64,000 nucleotides of DNA, taken from NCBI RefSeq assembly GCF_024637875.1, contig NZ_CP102451.1, positions 248,001 to 312,000 of the forward strand. Direction: 5' to 3'. Every line of letters starts with the position of its first letter. Position 1 is the first letter of the stretch. Positions 50,534-59,453 of the stretch are shown in pieces. The DNA is from Vagococcus luciliae (lineage in GTDB: Bacteria > Bacillota > Bacilli > Lactobacillales > Vagococcaceae). The notes beneath the pieces were generated by a model. The model was given only the letters and a program-made list of their open reading frames with translations, was not told where the DNA came from and searched no databases. The translations under genes and the position numbers were made by a program.

Positions 50534-53500
50534 TTACGTGAATTCTAGCTGTGGTGTCGCGTGACTTCTGTTGTCTTTAGACACCGATATTTTTAATTGT
50601 TGTGGAATTCTTTCTTTTAACTCATTAACGTGCGAGATGATGCCGATTAATCTATCACTTCCACCCATGGTTTCTAATGCTCTGATGGCTGTTTCTAACG
50701 CTTCTTCATCCAACGAACCAAATCCTTCATCAATAAACATTGCATCTATTTTAACGCCTCCTGATTCGCTTTGAATCACTTCAGCTAATGCTAATGCCAA
50801 AGTTAAGGAAGCAATAAAACTTTCGCCTCCTGATAAAGTATTTACTCCTCTTAAGCGACCGACATTATCATCAAAGATATCAATTTCTAACCCTGTTTTT
50901 TTCTTAGAAGATTGTTTGGCATCTCTTAAGGCAAATGTATAACGACCTCGAGTCAAGCGTTTCAGTGTATGATTTGCCACGTTTAAAATTTTGCGTAAGT
51001 AACTTTGTAACACATATCGTTCAATACTTAATTTATGGTCACTATCACCATTTAATACATCAGATAATACGCTCAACTCATGTAAAGATTGCATCTCTTC
51101 TTTAATATTTTTCATTAATCGTTGAATTGTAGCGATTGTTTTATTATTGTTTTCAAGTTGTATTTCCTCTTGACGTTTTTTATCCACTAGTTCGTCATAT
51201 GTTTGAGAAATTTCTTGATAGCTTTCTTCCATATCTAAAACATTAGGTTTTTCTGTCTCTTTTGTTTTTTCTTCTAACGCTACTAAGGATTCTCTTAGTG
51301 AAAAGACTTCTTTCTCATATTGATTGATTGTTTTTTCGTAACTTGCTTTATGTGTTTTGTCTGTCAAAACAGCCTGCAACTTATCTTCATCCCATTGATA
51401 GTTGGATAGAAGCTCTATTTTTGTTGACTTCAATGTATCTAGTTCTTTTTCTTGAATTTGATTATTTTTTTCAATTTCTTCTAACCTTGTTTGAGTTTTA
51501 GTATGCTCATTCGTCGCATCAGAAATAGCTTTTTCGCACTGACGAGAAGATTGTACCCAATCTTCTAACTGATGCTGTAATTTTTTTTGCTCCGCCGTCA
51601 CGTCTTCTAAGGAAGAAAACTCTTCTCCTAAACGTTTCTTTAATTGTTCGTAGCTATGTTGTTGCAGACGTTTTTCTTCTTGTGTTTGTTGCCATTCTTT
51701 TGTGACGGTAGCGAGTTGTTTTTCTATCTCTTTTGATGATTCTTTTATAGTCATTATCTCTTGTTCTTGTTGCTCCAAATTTACAAGTTGTTCTTTTAAT
51801 CTATCTAACTGCTCTTGTGTTTTCCCAACTTGTTGTGTGATGTCATCAAGCCAACTGGATGATTCTTTATCCATGAATTCAGCCGATATGGTTTTCCTCA
51901 TCTCGTTTAACTCTTTCTCATCATTTGACAGTTTTTCTTGCGAACTAGTTATTTGGGCATTGATATTGCTCAATTGTTGAACAGCTTCTTCTTGTCGCTG
52001 TTCTAAATGAGCGATTAACTCTTCTAATTCATTAAATTCTTCTTTCGACAGTTGTGTCACATGAGCAGGTGTAGGATGTTCTATTGCACCACACACCGGA
52101 CACGGTAACCCTTCTTTTAAATCCAAACTTAAACGGGCAATTTGTCCTCGTGCCCACTGATCTTTTTTATCAGATAACGTGAGTTTAATTTGGGATAGTT
52201 CTGCATCCAACTGTTTTTGTGTATGATTTAACACGAGTAACTCACTTGAAAGAGTTGCTTTTTGTTGTTCAAGTAGTTGATAGTCCTCAATCTTAGATAA
52301 CAACTTTTCTTCCCTAGACAATCTTTCTTTTAACTCTGCTTGCTCTTTATAACGAGTTGGAATACTTGCTATTGATTCTTGCAATTGCGTGTATTGACGT
52401 TGTTTAGCATTAAGACTCTGTTCTAATACCTCTTTTTTATTTGACTGTGTTTCTTTTGTCTTTTGAAGTGTTGTAAGAGTTGCTTTAATATTTTTTTCTT
52501 CTTCAAAAAGTGGCACGAGTTCTTCTAATTTGACTAATCGCTTTTCGTATTCTTTCATCACAGGCTGTTGTTTTTCTAGTGCTTGTTTTTGAGTCGTTAA
52601 CTCAACTAGCTGTTGTGTCACGTCTTCTAATAAATGCCTGACTTGCTCTTGTTCTTCTTTTAGTGTTTGGATAGTTTGTTGGACTTTCAATATCTCATCT
52701 ACTATTTTTTCAAGAGGTTCTACTTGAATAAAATCATTCATTTTTTCTTTTAGCAGATGAATGTTATCTGCTTCAAGTAATTTTACTTCGATTTTTTTTG
52801 TTGTTTCTTCTTTTTCCTCAAAGCATTGTGTAAGTGTCCGTGCTTTTTCTAATACAGATAACTGATTGTCTCGTTGTTTTTTTGTTGTATTAACTGTTTC
52901 ATCTAAACGAGCAATGTGACGCTCTTTGCTCTCTTTTTGTTCCCCATACAAGTCTAATTTTTCATCAATTGTTAACTCATCTGTTGATTTTTCTATATAT
53001 GCTTCATCCCAATTGATTTGCTCAAATAAGGTTGAAAGCTTTTGTTGTTCCTTTTTTAGTTGATTGGATTGTTCTTTTTTCTTGTCTTTTAAGCTTCTGG
53101 CAATATCTTGATACATTGTGGTATCAAACAATTGGCGTAACACTGCTTCTTTGTTGTCACTATCCGATTGTAAGAATCGTTGAAAATCACCTTGTGGTAA
53201 CATCACGATTTGAGAAAATTGTTTAGCACTCAACTGTAACAAATCCTGAATACGCATGTTGACATCCATCTGTTTGGTGTACTGTGCTTCTTCTTTTCCT
53301 TCTTCGTTGTATATCGTTAAAACAGATTTGGCTTTTTCTAATTTTTCTCCATCACCACGTAACCGACGACGTAATTGTTCTGGTTCACGCATGATGTGAT
53401 ACGTTTTTTTATCATGTTCAAAAATAAACGTCACACGTGTTGTATCATCAATGGTTGAAAAATTTGACCGCATCTCTTTGGCTTCGCGTGATTCTCCAGA

Positions 53501-53665
53501 TGTACTACCATAAAGAGCATAACTCATCGCATCAAAAAGGGTTGTTTTTCCAGACCCTGTTTTCCCGGAAATAAGAAACAATGATTGGGCATAAAAAGAA
53601 GAAAAATCAATGGTTTCATTTTCATAAGGACCAAAATGTTCAAGTATTAAAGTTAAAGGTTTCAT
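50534..53665 (-). CDS. sbcC: Nuclease complex ATPase SbcC
   Basis: Rad50-like ATPase subunit of the SbcCD nuclease that cuts DNA hairpins and blocked ends. Of 1043 residues, the N-terminal ATPase half has Walker A in SGKTGSGKTTLFDAMSYALY. Two long coiled coils (about 180-470 and 560-860) flank the zinc hook CPVCG at about 510. The C-terminal half has signature LSGGESFIASLTLALAL and Walker B MFIDEGFGSLDEEAL. The gene lies 10 bp after sbcD and 11 bp before the SNF2 gene. Confidence 0.95.
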   Translation of the reverse strand: MKPLTLILEHFGPYENETIDFSSFYAQSLFLISGKTGSGKTTLFDAMSYALYGSTSGESREAKEMRSNFSTIDDTTRVTFIFEHDKKTYHIMREPEQLRRRLRGDGEKLEKAKSVLTIYNEEGKEEAQYTKQMDVNMRIQDLLQLSAKQFSQIVMLPQGDFQRFLQSDSDNKEAVLRQLFDTTMYQDIARSLKDKKKEQSNQLKKEQQKLSTLFEQINWDEAYIEKSTDELTIDEKLDLYGEQKESKERHIARLDETVNTTKKQRDNQLSVLEKARTLTQCFEEKEETTKKIEVKLLEADNIHLLKEKMNDFIQVEPLEKIVDEILKVQQTIQTLKEEQEQVRHLLEDVTQQLVELTTQKQALEKQQPVMKEYEKRLVKLEELVPLFEEEKNIKATLTTLQKTKETQSNKKEVLEQSLNAKQRQYTQLQESIASIPTRYKEQAELKERLSREEKLLSKIEDYQLLEQQKATLSSELLVLNHTQKQLDAELSQIKLTLSDKKDQWARGQIARLSLDLKEGLPCPVCGAIEHPTPAHVTQLSKEEFNELEELIAHLEQRQEEAVQQLSNINAQITSSQEKLSNDEKELNEMRKTISAEFMDKESSSWLDDITQQVGKTQEQLDRLKEQLVNLEQQEQEIMTIKESSKEIEKQLATVTKEWQQTQEEKRLQQHSYEQLKKRLGEEFSSLEDVTAEQKKLQHQLEDWVQSSRQCEKAISDATNEHTKTQTRLEEIEKNNQIQEKELDTLKSTKIELLSNYQWDEDKLQAVLTDKTHKASYEKTINQYEKEVFSLRESLVALEEKTKETEKPNVLDMEESYQEISQTYDELVDKKRQEEIQLENNNKTIATIQRLMKNIKEEMQSLHELSVLSDVLNGDSDHKLSIERYVLQSYLRKILNVANHTLKRLTRGRYTFALRDAKQSSKKKTGLEIDIFDDNVGRLRGVNTLSGGESFIASLTLALALAEVIQSESGGVKIDAMFIDEGFGSLDEEALETAIRALETMGGSDRLIGIISHVNELKERIPQQLKISVSKDNRSHATPQLEFT

Positions 53666-53675
53666 TGTCTTCCTC

Positions 53676-54809
53676 CTATTTTTCTTTTCTTACCTCAATC
53701 ATAGTATCTTCTAACCAACGACTTTGTTGCTCAGTTAACGGTTCTTCTGTCACATCTTCAAAATAATTAGTAATCAATTCTTTGGGTGATACTTGCTTTA
53801 TTTCAATCGCTTCATATCGCTCATCTGAAACAACTTTTCCTTCACCTACTCGCTCTAAACTGATGAGCCTTGGATAAATTTGCCTTAATTCAGATAAAGC
53901 ATTAGGGATACTTGTTTTATCAGTCAATTCAATCGCGATGTAGTCTTCACGATTAATGGTTTGATAATAGTCGTAATCTACTAACGTTGTAAATTTTTCA
54001 CGCAACAATGAGACATCTCTTAAAGGGGTAATTGGTATAAACTCACTCGACACGCTAGTTTCATCCAATGTTACTATTCTGACACCTTTTTCTTGATTTC
54101 TTTCTGATAAAGAATACTTCAATAAAGAACCACTGTATTTAATTTTTTCATGTTGACCTATCGCATCTTTATAATGTAAATGACCTAATGCCACATAGTC
54201 AAATACCTCAAACATGTCCGTTGACACACTAGATAATCCACCTACTTCAAGTGGTGTTTCGGATTCGCCTTTTAAAGCACCTGTAACAAAAAAATGACTA
54301 ATCAACACATGGTGTTTATCCGGTAAAAATAATGGTTTTACTTCTTCCATAATTTTTTCCATCGCTAATGGAATAGTCACTAATGTCTCATCATCAAAAT
54401 ATAATCTTGCATGAATTGGTTCAATATAAGGTAATAAGAAAAATTGAGTATCACCAATAACAACTGGTGAAAATGCTTGTTCAAGCTGTGTGTATAAATA
54501 AAATTGTTCCTTCTCTAGCCAAGGAGAACCAGTTGATAAACGCGTTGCACTATCATGATTACCGGATATGGCTAATACAGGAAATTTTTTCTCTAAATTC
54601 ATTTCAATCATCATGGCGTTTAATAATTCAACTGCCTCAACTGATGGCATCGAGCGATCATATAAATCACCTGCCACAACAATCGCATCTACTTGTTGAG
54701 TAACGGCAATGGTTAACATTTTTTCAAACACATCTTTTTGTTCTTCAAGTAAACTAAATCCGTTTAATTTACGACCAATATGCCAATCTGCTGTATGTAA
54801 AAATTTCAT
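53676..54809 (-). CDS. sbcD: Nuclease SbcD
   Basis: Mre11-like metallo-phosphoesterase, catalytic subunit of SbcCD, 377 residues. Metal ligands: MKFLHTADWHIGRKL (Asp, His), IVVAGDLYDRS (Asp), AISGNHDSATRL (Asn, His), LISHFFVTG and ALGHLHYKD (His). The frame opens 10 codons earlier (54839), but ATG 54809 with GGAGGG 5 nt upstream gives the canonical start. First gene of the sbcD-sbcC-SNF2 operon. Confidence 0.95.
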   Translation of the reverse strand: MKFLHTADWHIGRKLNGFSLLEEQKDVFEKMLTIAVTQQVDAIVVAGDLYDRSMPSVEAVELLNAMMIEMNLEKKFPVLAISGNHDSATRLSTGSPWLEKEQFYLYTQLEQAFSPVVIGDTQFFLLPYIEPIHARLYFDDETLVTIPLAMEKIMEEVKPLFLPDKHHVLISHFFVTGALKGESETPLEVGGLSSVSTDMFEVFDYVALGHLHYKDAIGQHEKIKYSGSLLKYSLSERNQEKGVRIVTLDETSVSSEFIPITPLRDVSLLREKFTTLVDYDYYQTINREDYIAIELTDKTSIPNALSELRQIYPRLISLERVGEGKVVSDERYEAIEIKQVSPKELITNYFEDVTEEPLTEQQSRWLEDTMIEVRKEK

Positions 54810-55014
54810 CGTATCCCTCCAAAAAGGTCTTCTCACCATTATAACAAATTTTAAAGCAATTGTTTAACTGATTCTATTTTCTATCTGAATAGATATTCAA
54901 GATACTTAAACATCATAATTTTTAATTTCATTTTTTCTACAAACTTTTTTAAGCTAAATTTAAGATTATCAAGTTAAACTAGTAACATAGTTAAGTAGCA
55001 CAACTTAAATATTT

Positions 55015-55105
55015 GTGGGTGAACGAGGTGTTTTGACTCATTGAGATTTAACAAACAGTTCATTCTCTATCCATTGAGGTGTAGGTTCGAATCCTACCAT
55101 CCACT
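55015..55105 (+). other. tRNA-like sequence, possible tRNA remnant
   Basis: A canonical T arm GTAGG-TTCGAAT-CCTAC (55081-55097) is followed by CATCCAC plus T, which pairs with GTGGGTG at 55015-55021 (one G-T pair) as a 7-bp acceptor stem. Between them, the D and anticodon arms are not normal; GAGA/TCTC enclose a 17-nt loop. It may be a decayed tRNA, or a tRNA-end fragment left by integration. The rest of 54810-55264 shows no gene. Confidence 0.35.
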
Positions 55106-55294
55106 TTTATTTCTTTTACCCCAAAAAAGAAATAGAACACTAAATCATTTTTTTCATGTTTTAATCCTTCCTTCTCTCATCATTTATTATGATGAGAGTT
55201 TTTTGTTTTCAAAGCATATTAGCCTTATCTTGTAAAGTCTGTTAATATACTTATACAGATATTTTTGAACGAAAATAGTACCATAGGAGACACT

Positions 55295-56218
55295 ATGAAT
55301 CTTATTACAAAAATAACCTTTACATTCCTTTATCTCTTTTCATTATTATTATTAATGGCTAGCATATCTACAAAAGAATTTATTACAACAGGTATTGTTG
55401 TTTTACCAATAATTGCTTTAACTATTCTCTTTAGACAGTTCAGAAAATATTTCAAACGAAAAAAAGAATTAACTGAAATAAAACGAGAATTAAGAATAGC
55501 AACTAGAAGATATCAGAGGCAACAAAAAAGACTTCAACAAACAGAAGACAGATTATCAAAAAAAGACGCAAATTATCATCAACTAAAAACAGATATAAAA
55601 AAAAGAAAAAAAGAACTCCAACGTGTAGAAAGGAAACTACACCATCTAAATAAACAAATTGATGATACCCTAATGTCAAACACTCATGTAAAAGATAATC
55701 GTCTAAATCAAAAACAACTAAATATGACACACGAAAAACTTGTAGCTTATCAAAAAGATGTTAAAAAAGTAAAAAAACAACTACGTCAATATCAACGCAT
55801 ACAGCATAAGATACAGCATTTGCTTATCGAAGATGAACTAAGAAAAATTGATAACATGACCGGTCGACAATTTGAGATTTATTTGGCAAAACTACTGTCT
55901 ATAAATGGTTACCGTACAGAAGTTACTCAAGCAAGTGGGGATCAAGGTGTTGATATTATCGCTAAAAAGAACGGTCAAACCTATGCCTTTCAAGCAAAAC
56001 GCTATGTCAATCCTGTGAGCAATAAAGCTGTTCAGGAAGTCTTTTCTGGAAAACAATATTATAACTTACAACACGCAAGTGTAGTGACTAACAATACTTT
56101 TACTAAAAGCGCAAAAGAATTAGCTGAAAAAACGCACGTAACACTTATGGACAGAGGACAATTAAGACAACTGCTTGAACAGGCAATCAAAGTAAAACCA
56201 GAAAAATTTATATTATAA
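55295..56218 (+). CDS. Membrane-anchored Mrr-family nuclease (restriction endonuclease-like)
   Basis: A 307-residue protein. Two membrane helices lie in residues 5-52 (YLFSLLLLMASISTKEF and a second), then a very basic coiled coil (about 58-185, mostly Lys, Arg and Gln). The C-terminal domain is Mrr_cat type: MTGRQFEIYLAKLLSINGY, GDQGVDIIAKKNGQTYAFQA with the catalytic Asp and the QAK Lys, and KAVQEVFSGKQYYN, SVVTNNTFTKSAKELA. The PD-(D/E)xK site seems intact. It may cut foreign or modified DNA at the membrane. ATG 55295 with GGAG 9 nt upstream is preferred over TTG 55265. Monocistronic. Confidence 0.85.
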   Translation: MNLITKITFTFLYLFSLLLLMASISTKEFITTGIVVLPIIALTILFRQFRKYFKRKKELTEIKRELRIATRRYQRQQKRLQQTEDRLSKKDANYHQLKTDIKKRKKELQRVERKLHHLNKQIDDTLMSNTHVKDNRLNQKQLNMTHEKLVAYQKDVKKVKKQLRQYQRIQHKIQHLLIEDELRKIDNMTGRQFEIYLAKLLSINGYRTEVTQASGDQGVDIIAKKNGQTYAFQAKRYVNPVSNKAVQEVFSGKQYYNLQHASVVTNNTFTKSAKELAEKTHVTLMDRGQLRQLLEQAIKVKPEKFIL

Positions 56219-56221
56219 ACA

Positions 56222-56270
56222 TAAAAAAACCGTAAGTCAGCTTCAGATAGAAGATGGCTTCGGTTTTTTT
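56222..56270 (+). terminator. Terminator of the Mrr-like gene
   Basis: AAAAACCG/CGGTTTTT closing an inner imperfect stem CAGCTTC/GAAGATGG-type, then T8. Starts just after the stop codon. Confidence 0.7.
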
Positions 56271-56298
56271 TAGGTATGTAAATTAATAGTTGTAACAA

Positions 56299-57147
56299 TC
56301 AATAAAAATTATACGTTCTATACATATTAATTTTTATTTTTTCAATCATTTCCTCTTTTTTAAAACTATTATTAAAAATCTGAAACATCTCCTCATAAAC
56401 ATTTTTGGAAACTCTAGATTGTTTACTCATAATAGTTATCAACTCATCTTTATCTTTCGGATTATTTAACACATTAATAAAATAGTTATAAAGATACATT
56501 ATTTTTAAGTTCCATATTAGTTCTTTTTTCGCAATTTTTTTATTTTTACCATATACTTTACTTTTTCTATAACATATTGCTTTACTAAACAAAGGAGTAT
56601 ATATCCAATCAAAAAATAATTTCCGTCTAACCTTATATCTATAGGCATTATCACTAATAGAATATTGCCTAATAAGTTGTTGTTCAACTGTAGAGTAGCC
56701 ACGCTTATATTTATCAATCCAAGGTTTATTTTCATAATTTATTTTCCCTTTAAAAATAACAGGATCTCTTTTTGAATCTAAAATATTAGCAAATGATAAA
56801 TGACATTGTTTTCTATCGAATAAATATCTATCTTCAATATACACAACAAAAGCGACTAATTCTAACTTTTCATTTAAAAATTCTCTCTCAAAAACATCTT
56901 TAGGTTGCTTGTTATTTTTTATGCCTAAATTTATATTTTTTATTTGAGAAAAAGTTTCTCCATAAGAATTTATTCCAAAATAATCTTTTACAATAGATAA
57001 ATATTGTAATATTAGGCAACTAGCAATAATTATTAAAGATATATAATAATTAAATTTAAATATATAACTTAATAAAATACCAAAAGGTAGAAAATAATTA
57101 TTTGTTATAAAAAACCATGAAAAAGATGAATAGAATAATAATTGCAT
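56299..57147 (-). CDS. GT51-like transglycosylase-domain membrane protein (probably 3' part of a split gene)
   Basis: A 282-residue membrane protein. Two or three hydrophobic helices lie in residues 1-70. Then comes a peptidoglycan-glycosyltransferase-like region: VYIEDRYLF (the catalytic Glu-Asp motif of GT51), KRGYSTVEQQLIRQYSI (equivalent of RGxSTxxQQ), and YRYKVRRKLFFDWI. No transpeptidase follows. The family length is short, and the helices sit before the domain. ATG 57147 has GGA upstream; TTG 57156 is an alternative. The frame is open further upstream into the adjacent small membrane ORF, so a frameshift at the T7 tract near 57209 may split one gene in two. Confidence 0.65.
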   Translation of the reverse strand: MQLLFYSSFSWFFITNNYFLPFGILLSYIFKFNYYISLIIIASCLILQYLSIVKDYFGINSYGETFSQIKNINLGIKNNKQPKDVFEREFLNEKLELVAFVVYIEDRYLFDRKQCHLSFANILDSKRDPVIFKGKINYENKPWIDKYKRGYSTVEQQLIRQYSISDNAYRYKVRRKLFFDWIYTPLFSKAICYRKSKVYGKNKKIAKKELIWNLKIMYLYNYFINVLNNPKDKDELITIMSKQSRVSKNVYEEMFQIFNNSFKKEEMIEKIKINMYRTYNFY

Positions 57148-57203
57148 TCTGCTCAATTCCTTTTCTAAATCAAAAGATTCATTTAAAGAATAGGATAATC
57201 CAC

Positions 57204-57425
57204 CTAAAAAAAGAATAGTATTAATATACCAAAAACATACACTGGAGTCGCAGAAAAAAATAGTATAATAGCGAGAATGACTGCATATGAAATTAGAACA
57301 AATTTTAATTGTTCTTGCTTTCCTTTCTTTTCATCTCCTAATCCCAAAAATATAACAGATACCGATACAAATAATGTTACAACCGCTATAAATGTGTCTA
57401 AATTATTTTGTATTAGATTAATCAT
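57204..57425 (-). CDS. Small membrane protein, probably 5' part of the GT51-like gene
   Basis: A 73-residue frame with two membrane helices (about 10-28 and 44-72) that ends ILILFFF at a T7 tract (57206-57212). If one more T were read, it would continue LGGLSYSLNESFDLEKELSR into the GT51-like protein without a break, giving about 355 residues. ATG 57425 follows GGGTGAT. It may be a real separate small protein, but the run of T at the stop and the open downstream frame argue for a frameshift, biological or technical. Confidence 0.55.
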   Translation of the reverse strand: MINLIQNNLDTFIAVVTLFVSVSVIFLGLGDEKKGKQEQLKFVLISYAVILAIILFFSATPVYVFGILILFFF

Positions 57426-57457
57426 CTTTATCACCCATTAAATTTTATTAAAAATAA

Positions 57458-57486
57458 AGACCCTTAGAACCATGTCTAAGAGTCGA
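57458..57486 (-). terminator. Terminator of plsC
   Basis: GACTCTTAGA with TCTAAGGGTC around CATGGT on the minus strand, then TTTATTTTT. It overlaps the plsC stop. Confidence 0.7.
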
Positions 57487-58123
57487 TTTTTTCTTTTTTA
57501 ATTGGTGGCACATAAACAAAATCAGGATTTACTTGATAATCTAGTTGATTAAATGATTCTTGCATACGTCGTTCAACTTCTGCAATACCATCTTTGTCCA
57601 TTTTTTTTATATCAGAAATATCTATTGGTGTGCCATACGCAATCGTTACGCGACGTTTTGTAAATAATCCACCAAACGTTAATGGTCCTTGATAAACCGC
57701 AGGGATGATTTTAACTTTCCCCATTTTAGCAATTAATGCGGCACCACCCTTTAATTCTTCAGAGTAGCGACTGCCACTAGGAAAGACCATCACACTCAAA
57801 TCAGTATTTTTTAACGCTTTAACTGGTGTTTTAATCACGCTCGGACCAGGATTATCACGATCAACTGGGAACGCATGACATTTTCTCAAAATATAAGATA
57901 AAATCGGATTTTTAAACAATTCTTTTTTAGCCATAAAGGCAAATTTTTTCGGCCAAGCACCCATCGCAAAATAAAGTGGTTCAAACCACGTTCTGTGCGG
58001 ACTAACCAAAACATAATTTTCATCTTTTGGTAAATTATCTTTACCAACATATCTCGCATTTGTATTAATCACAAATGTCAAAAATCGAACAACTGCTAAA
58101 AGTACTCGATACATTTTTTTCAT
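57476..58123 (-). CDS. plsC: 1-acyl-sn-glycerol-3-phosphate acyltransferase
   Basis: Membrane enzyme that makes phosphatidic acid by acylating lysophosphatidate, 215 residues. Motif I is SPHRTWFEPL, so the catalytic HX4D dyad reads HX4E here. Motif III is VMFPSGSRYSEELKGGAALI, and PAVYQGPLTF follows as motif IV. A hydrophobic N-terminus (about 1-20) attaches it to the membrane. The Asp-to-Glu change is unusual but may be tolerated. Monocistronic, divergent from trmN6. Confidence 0.85.
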   Translation of the reverse strand: MKKMYRVLLAVVRFLTFVINTNARYVGKDNLPKDENYVLVSPHRTWFEPLYFAMGAWPKKFAFMAKKELFKNPILSYILRKCHAFPVDRDNPGPSVIKTPVKALKNTDLSVMVFPSGSRYSEELKGGAALIAKMGKVKIIPAVYQGPLTFGGLFTKRRVTIAYGTPIDISDIKKMDKDGIAEVERRMQESFNQLDYQVNPDFVYVPPIKKEKIDS

Positions 58124-58242
58124 CCTTTACATTAAAGTCCCTATTAGTATGCCGAATTCTACCAAAACTTGCAAGTTTTTCTTATTTTATTTCAATGTAA
58201 TTTTGATATAATAGACAAATGATATCAAAGGATGTGACTTTA

Positions 58243-58989
58243 TTGACAACGAAACTCTTTCCAGGGGAACGTATTGATCAACTGTTGTCCCAGAATATAC
58301 AAATTATACAAAGTTCCGATGTGTTTTCCTTTTCTTTAGATGCCGTTTTATTGGCTCATTTTGCTTCTATTCCAAAAAGAGGGGCTATTGTCGACTTTTG
58401 TGCTGGAAATGGTGCTATCGGCTTATTTATGCGCCCTAGAACGCAAGCTAACATCACCGGCGTTGAGCTACAAGAAAAACTATATGATATGGCACAAAGA
58501 AGTATTGAATTAAATCAATTCAACGACTCAATGACTATGATTCATGCTGATATTAAAAATATTACTCAATTTATTAAACCGGATTCTGTCGATTTTATTA
58601 CGTGTAACCCACCCTATTTTAAAGAAGCGCCCAATAGCAAAAAAAATCCTAACCCTTATTTAGCGATTGCGCGCCATGAAATTCATTTAAGCATTGATGA
58701 TGTGTGTCAACAAGCTTCAAAATTGTTAAAAATGAATGGAAAAATTGCCATGGTACATAGACCTGATCGATTGATTGATATTTTACATAGCATGGAAAAC
58801 AATCGTATCGCACCAAAACGAATCCAATTTGTCTATCCCAAAACGAATAAAGAAGCAAATACATTACTCATCGAGGGAATCAAAGATGGGAAAACAGATG
58901 GATTAAGAATTCTTCCCCCTCTTTATGTTTATGGTGAAGATAATGAGTATCTACCAGATATTAAGGAGATGCTTCATGGTACAAAGTAA
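58243..58989 (+). CDS. trmN6: tRNA1(Val) adenine-37 N6-methyltransferase (TrmN6/YabB)
   Basis: SAM-dependent methyltransferase, 248 residues. [14 protein letters not shown] opens the family core; [14 protein letters not shown] is the SAM motif; [12 protein letters not shown] is the NPPY motif for N6-adenine methylation. [12 protein letters not shown] and VHRPDRL follow as in YabB. The frame opens at ATG 58219, but family members begin just before [11 protein letters not shown], and AAAGGATGTG precedes TTG 58243, so I start there. Its end overlaps the GIY-YIG gene by 14 bp, as in many Bacilli. Confidence 0.9.
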   Translation: MTTKLFPGERIDQLLSQNIQIIQSSDVFSFSLDAVLLAHFASIPKRGAIVDFCAGNGAIGLFMRPRTQANITGVELQEKLYDMAQRSIELNQFNDSMTMIHADIKNITQFIKPDSVDFITCNPPYFKEAPNSKKNPNPYLAIARHEIHLSIDDVCQQASKLLKMNGKIAMVHRPDRLIDILHSMENNRIAPKRIQFVYPKTNKEANTLLIEGIKDGKTDGLRILPPLYVYGEDNEYLPDIKEMLHGTK

Positions 58990-59239
58990 CAATCATTATT
59001 TTTACGTACTACTATGTGCTGACAATACTTTTTATGCTGGTTATACAACAGACCTTACAAGGCGCTTAGCTGAACATAATTCTGGTAAAGGGGCAAAATA
59101 CACCCGGCTCAAGAAACGTCGCCCAACAAAAATGATTCATCATGAAGTGTTTAAAACAAAAAGTGATGCTATGAAAAAAGAATACGCCTTTAAACAATTA
59201 ACTCGTCTTAAAAAAGAAGCTTATTTAGCCGATAATTAA
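58976..59239 (+). CDS. GIY-YIG domain protein (UPF0213)
   Basis: Small protein of 87 residues with a single GIY-YIG nuclease fold: [20 protein letters not shown] (the GIY-YIG strands, here YVL and AGY), [16 protein letters not shown] with catalytic Arg, and the closing Glu in [14 protein letters not shown] 58976 with AAGGAG 8 nt before it lies inside the end of trmN6. The UPF0213 family is widespread next to yabB; its function is unknown, with a DNA-repair role suspected from its fold. Confidence 0.9.
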   Translation: MVQSNNHYFYVLLCADNTFYAGYTTDLTRRLAEHNSGKGAKYTRLKKRRPTKMIHHEVFKTKSDAMKKEYAFKQLTRLKKEAYLADN

Positions 59240-59317
59240 TCGCTATTTTTTCAAATAATTGCACATATCTATTCTTATTTATTTCATAAATAAGAGTTAT
59301 TATTCTTTATGTAGTAA

Positions 59318-59412
59318 CAAACAACCCTACAATTTTTTACTTTATTTACTCCCCCAAAGTAAATAAAACAACTCCTTTTTTCTACCAGTCAATTATGGCT
59401 GGTAGTTTTTTT
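59318..59412 (+). ncRNA. Candidate small regulatory RNA with anti-Shine-Dalgarno loop (copy 2)
   Basis: AACAACCCTAC, then the same 9-bp stem TTTATTTAC/GTAAATAAA (59341-59349 with 59359-59367) around loop TCCCCCAAA, linker AACAACTCCTT, and a different terminator CTACCAG/CTGGTAG with T7 (59382-59412). It shares about 38 nearly identical positions with the copy at 43602-43638. Covariation is absent because the stems are identical, but the terminators differ in sequence while keeping their position. Confidence 0.65.
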
Positions 59413-59417
59413 GTAAT

Positions 59418-59447
59418 AAAAAAGAGTACCACTTTTATGTGATACCC
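59418..59447 (-). terminator. Terminator of the recG-plsX-acpP unit
   Basis: GGGTATCAC/GTGGTACTC around ATAAAA on the minus strand, then T6. It begins 7 bp after the acpP stop. Confidence 0.8.
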
Positions 59448-59453
59448 TAATTC

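Noticed and set aside
55041-55235. 64-codon plus-strand ORF
   Set aside because: It overlaps the tRNA-like sequence and a poly-purine stretch; no ribosome-binding site or family.
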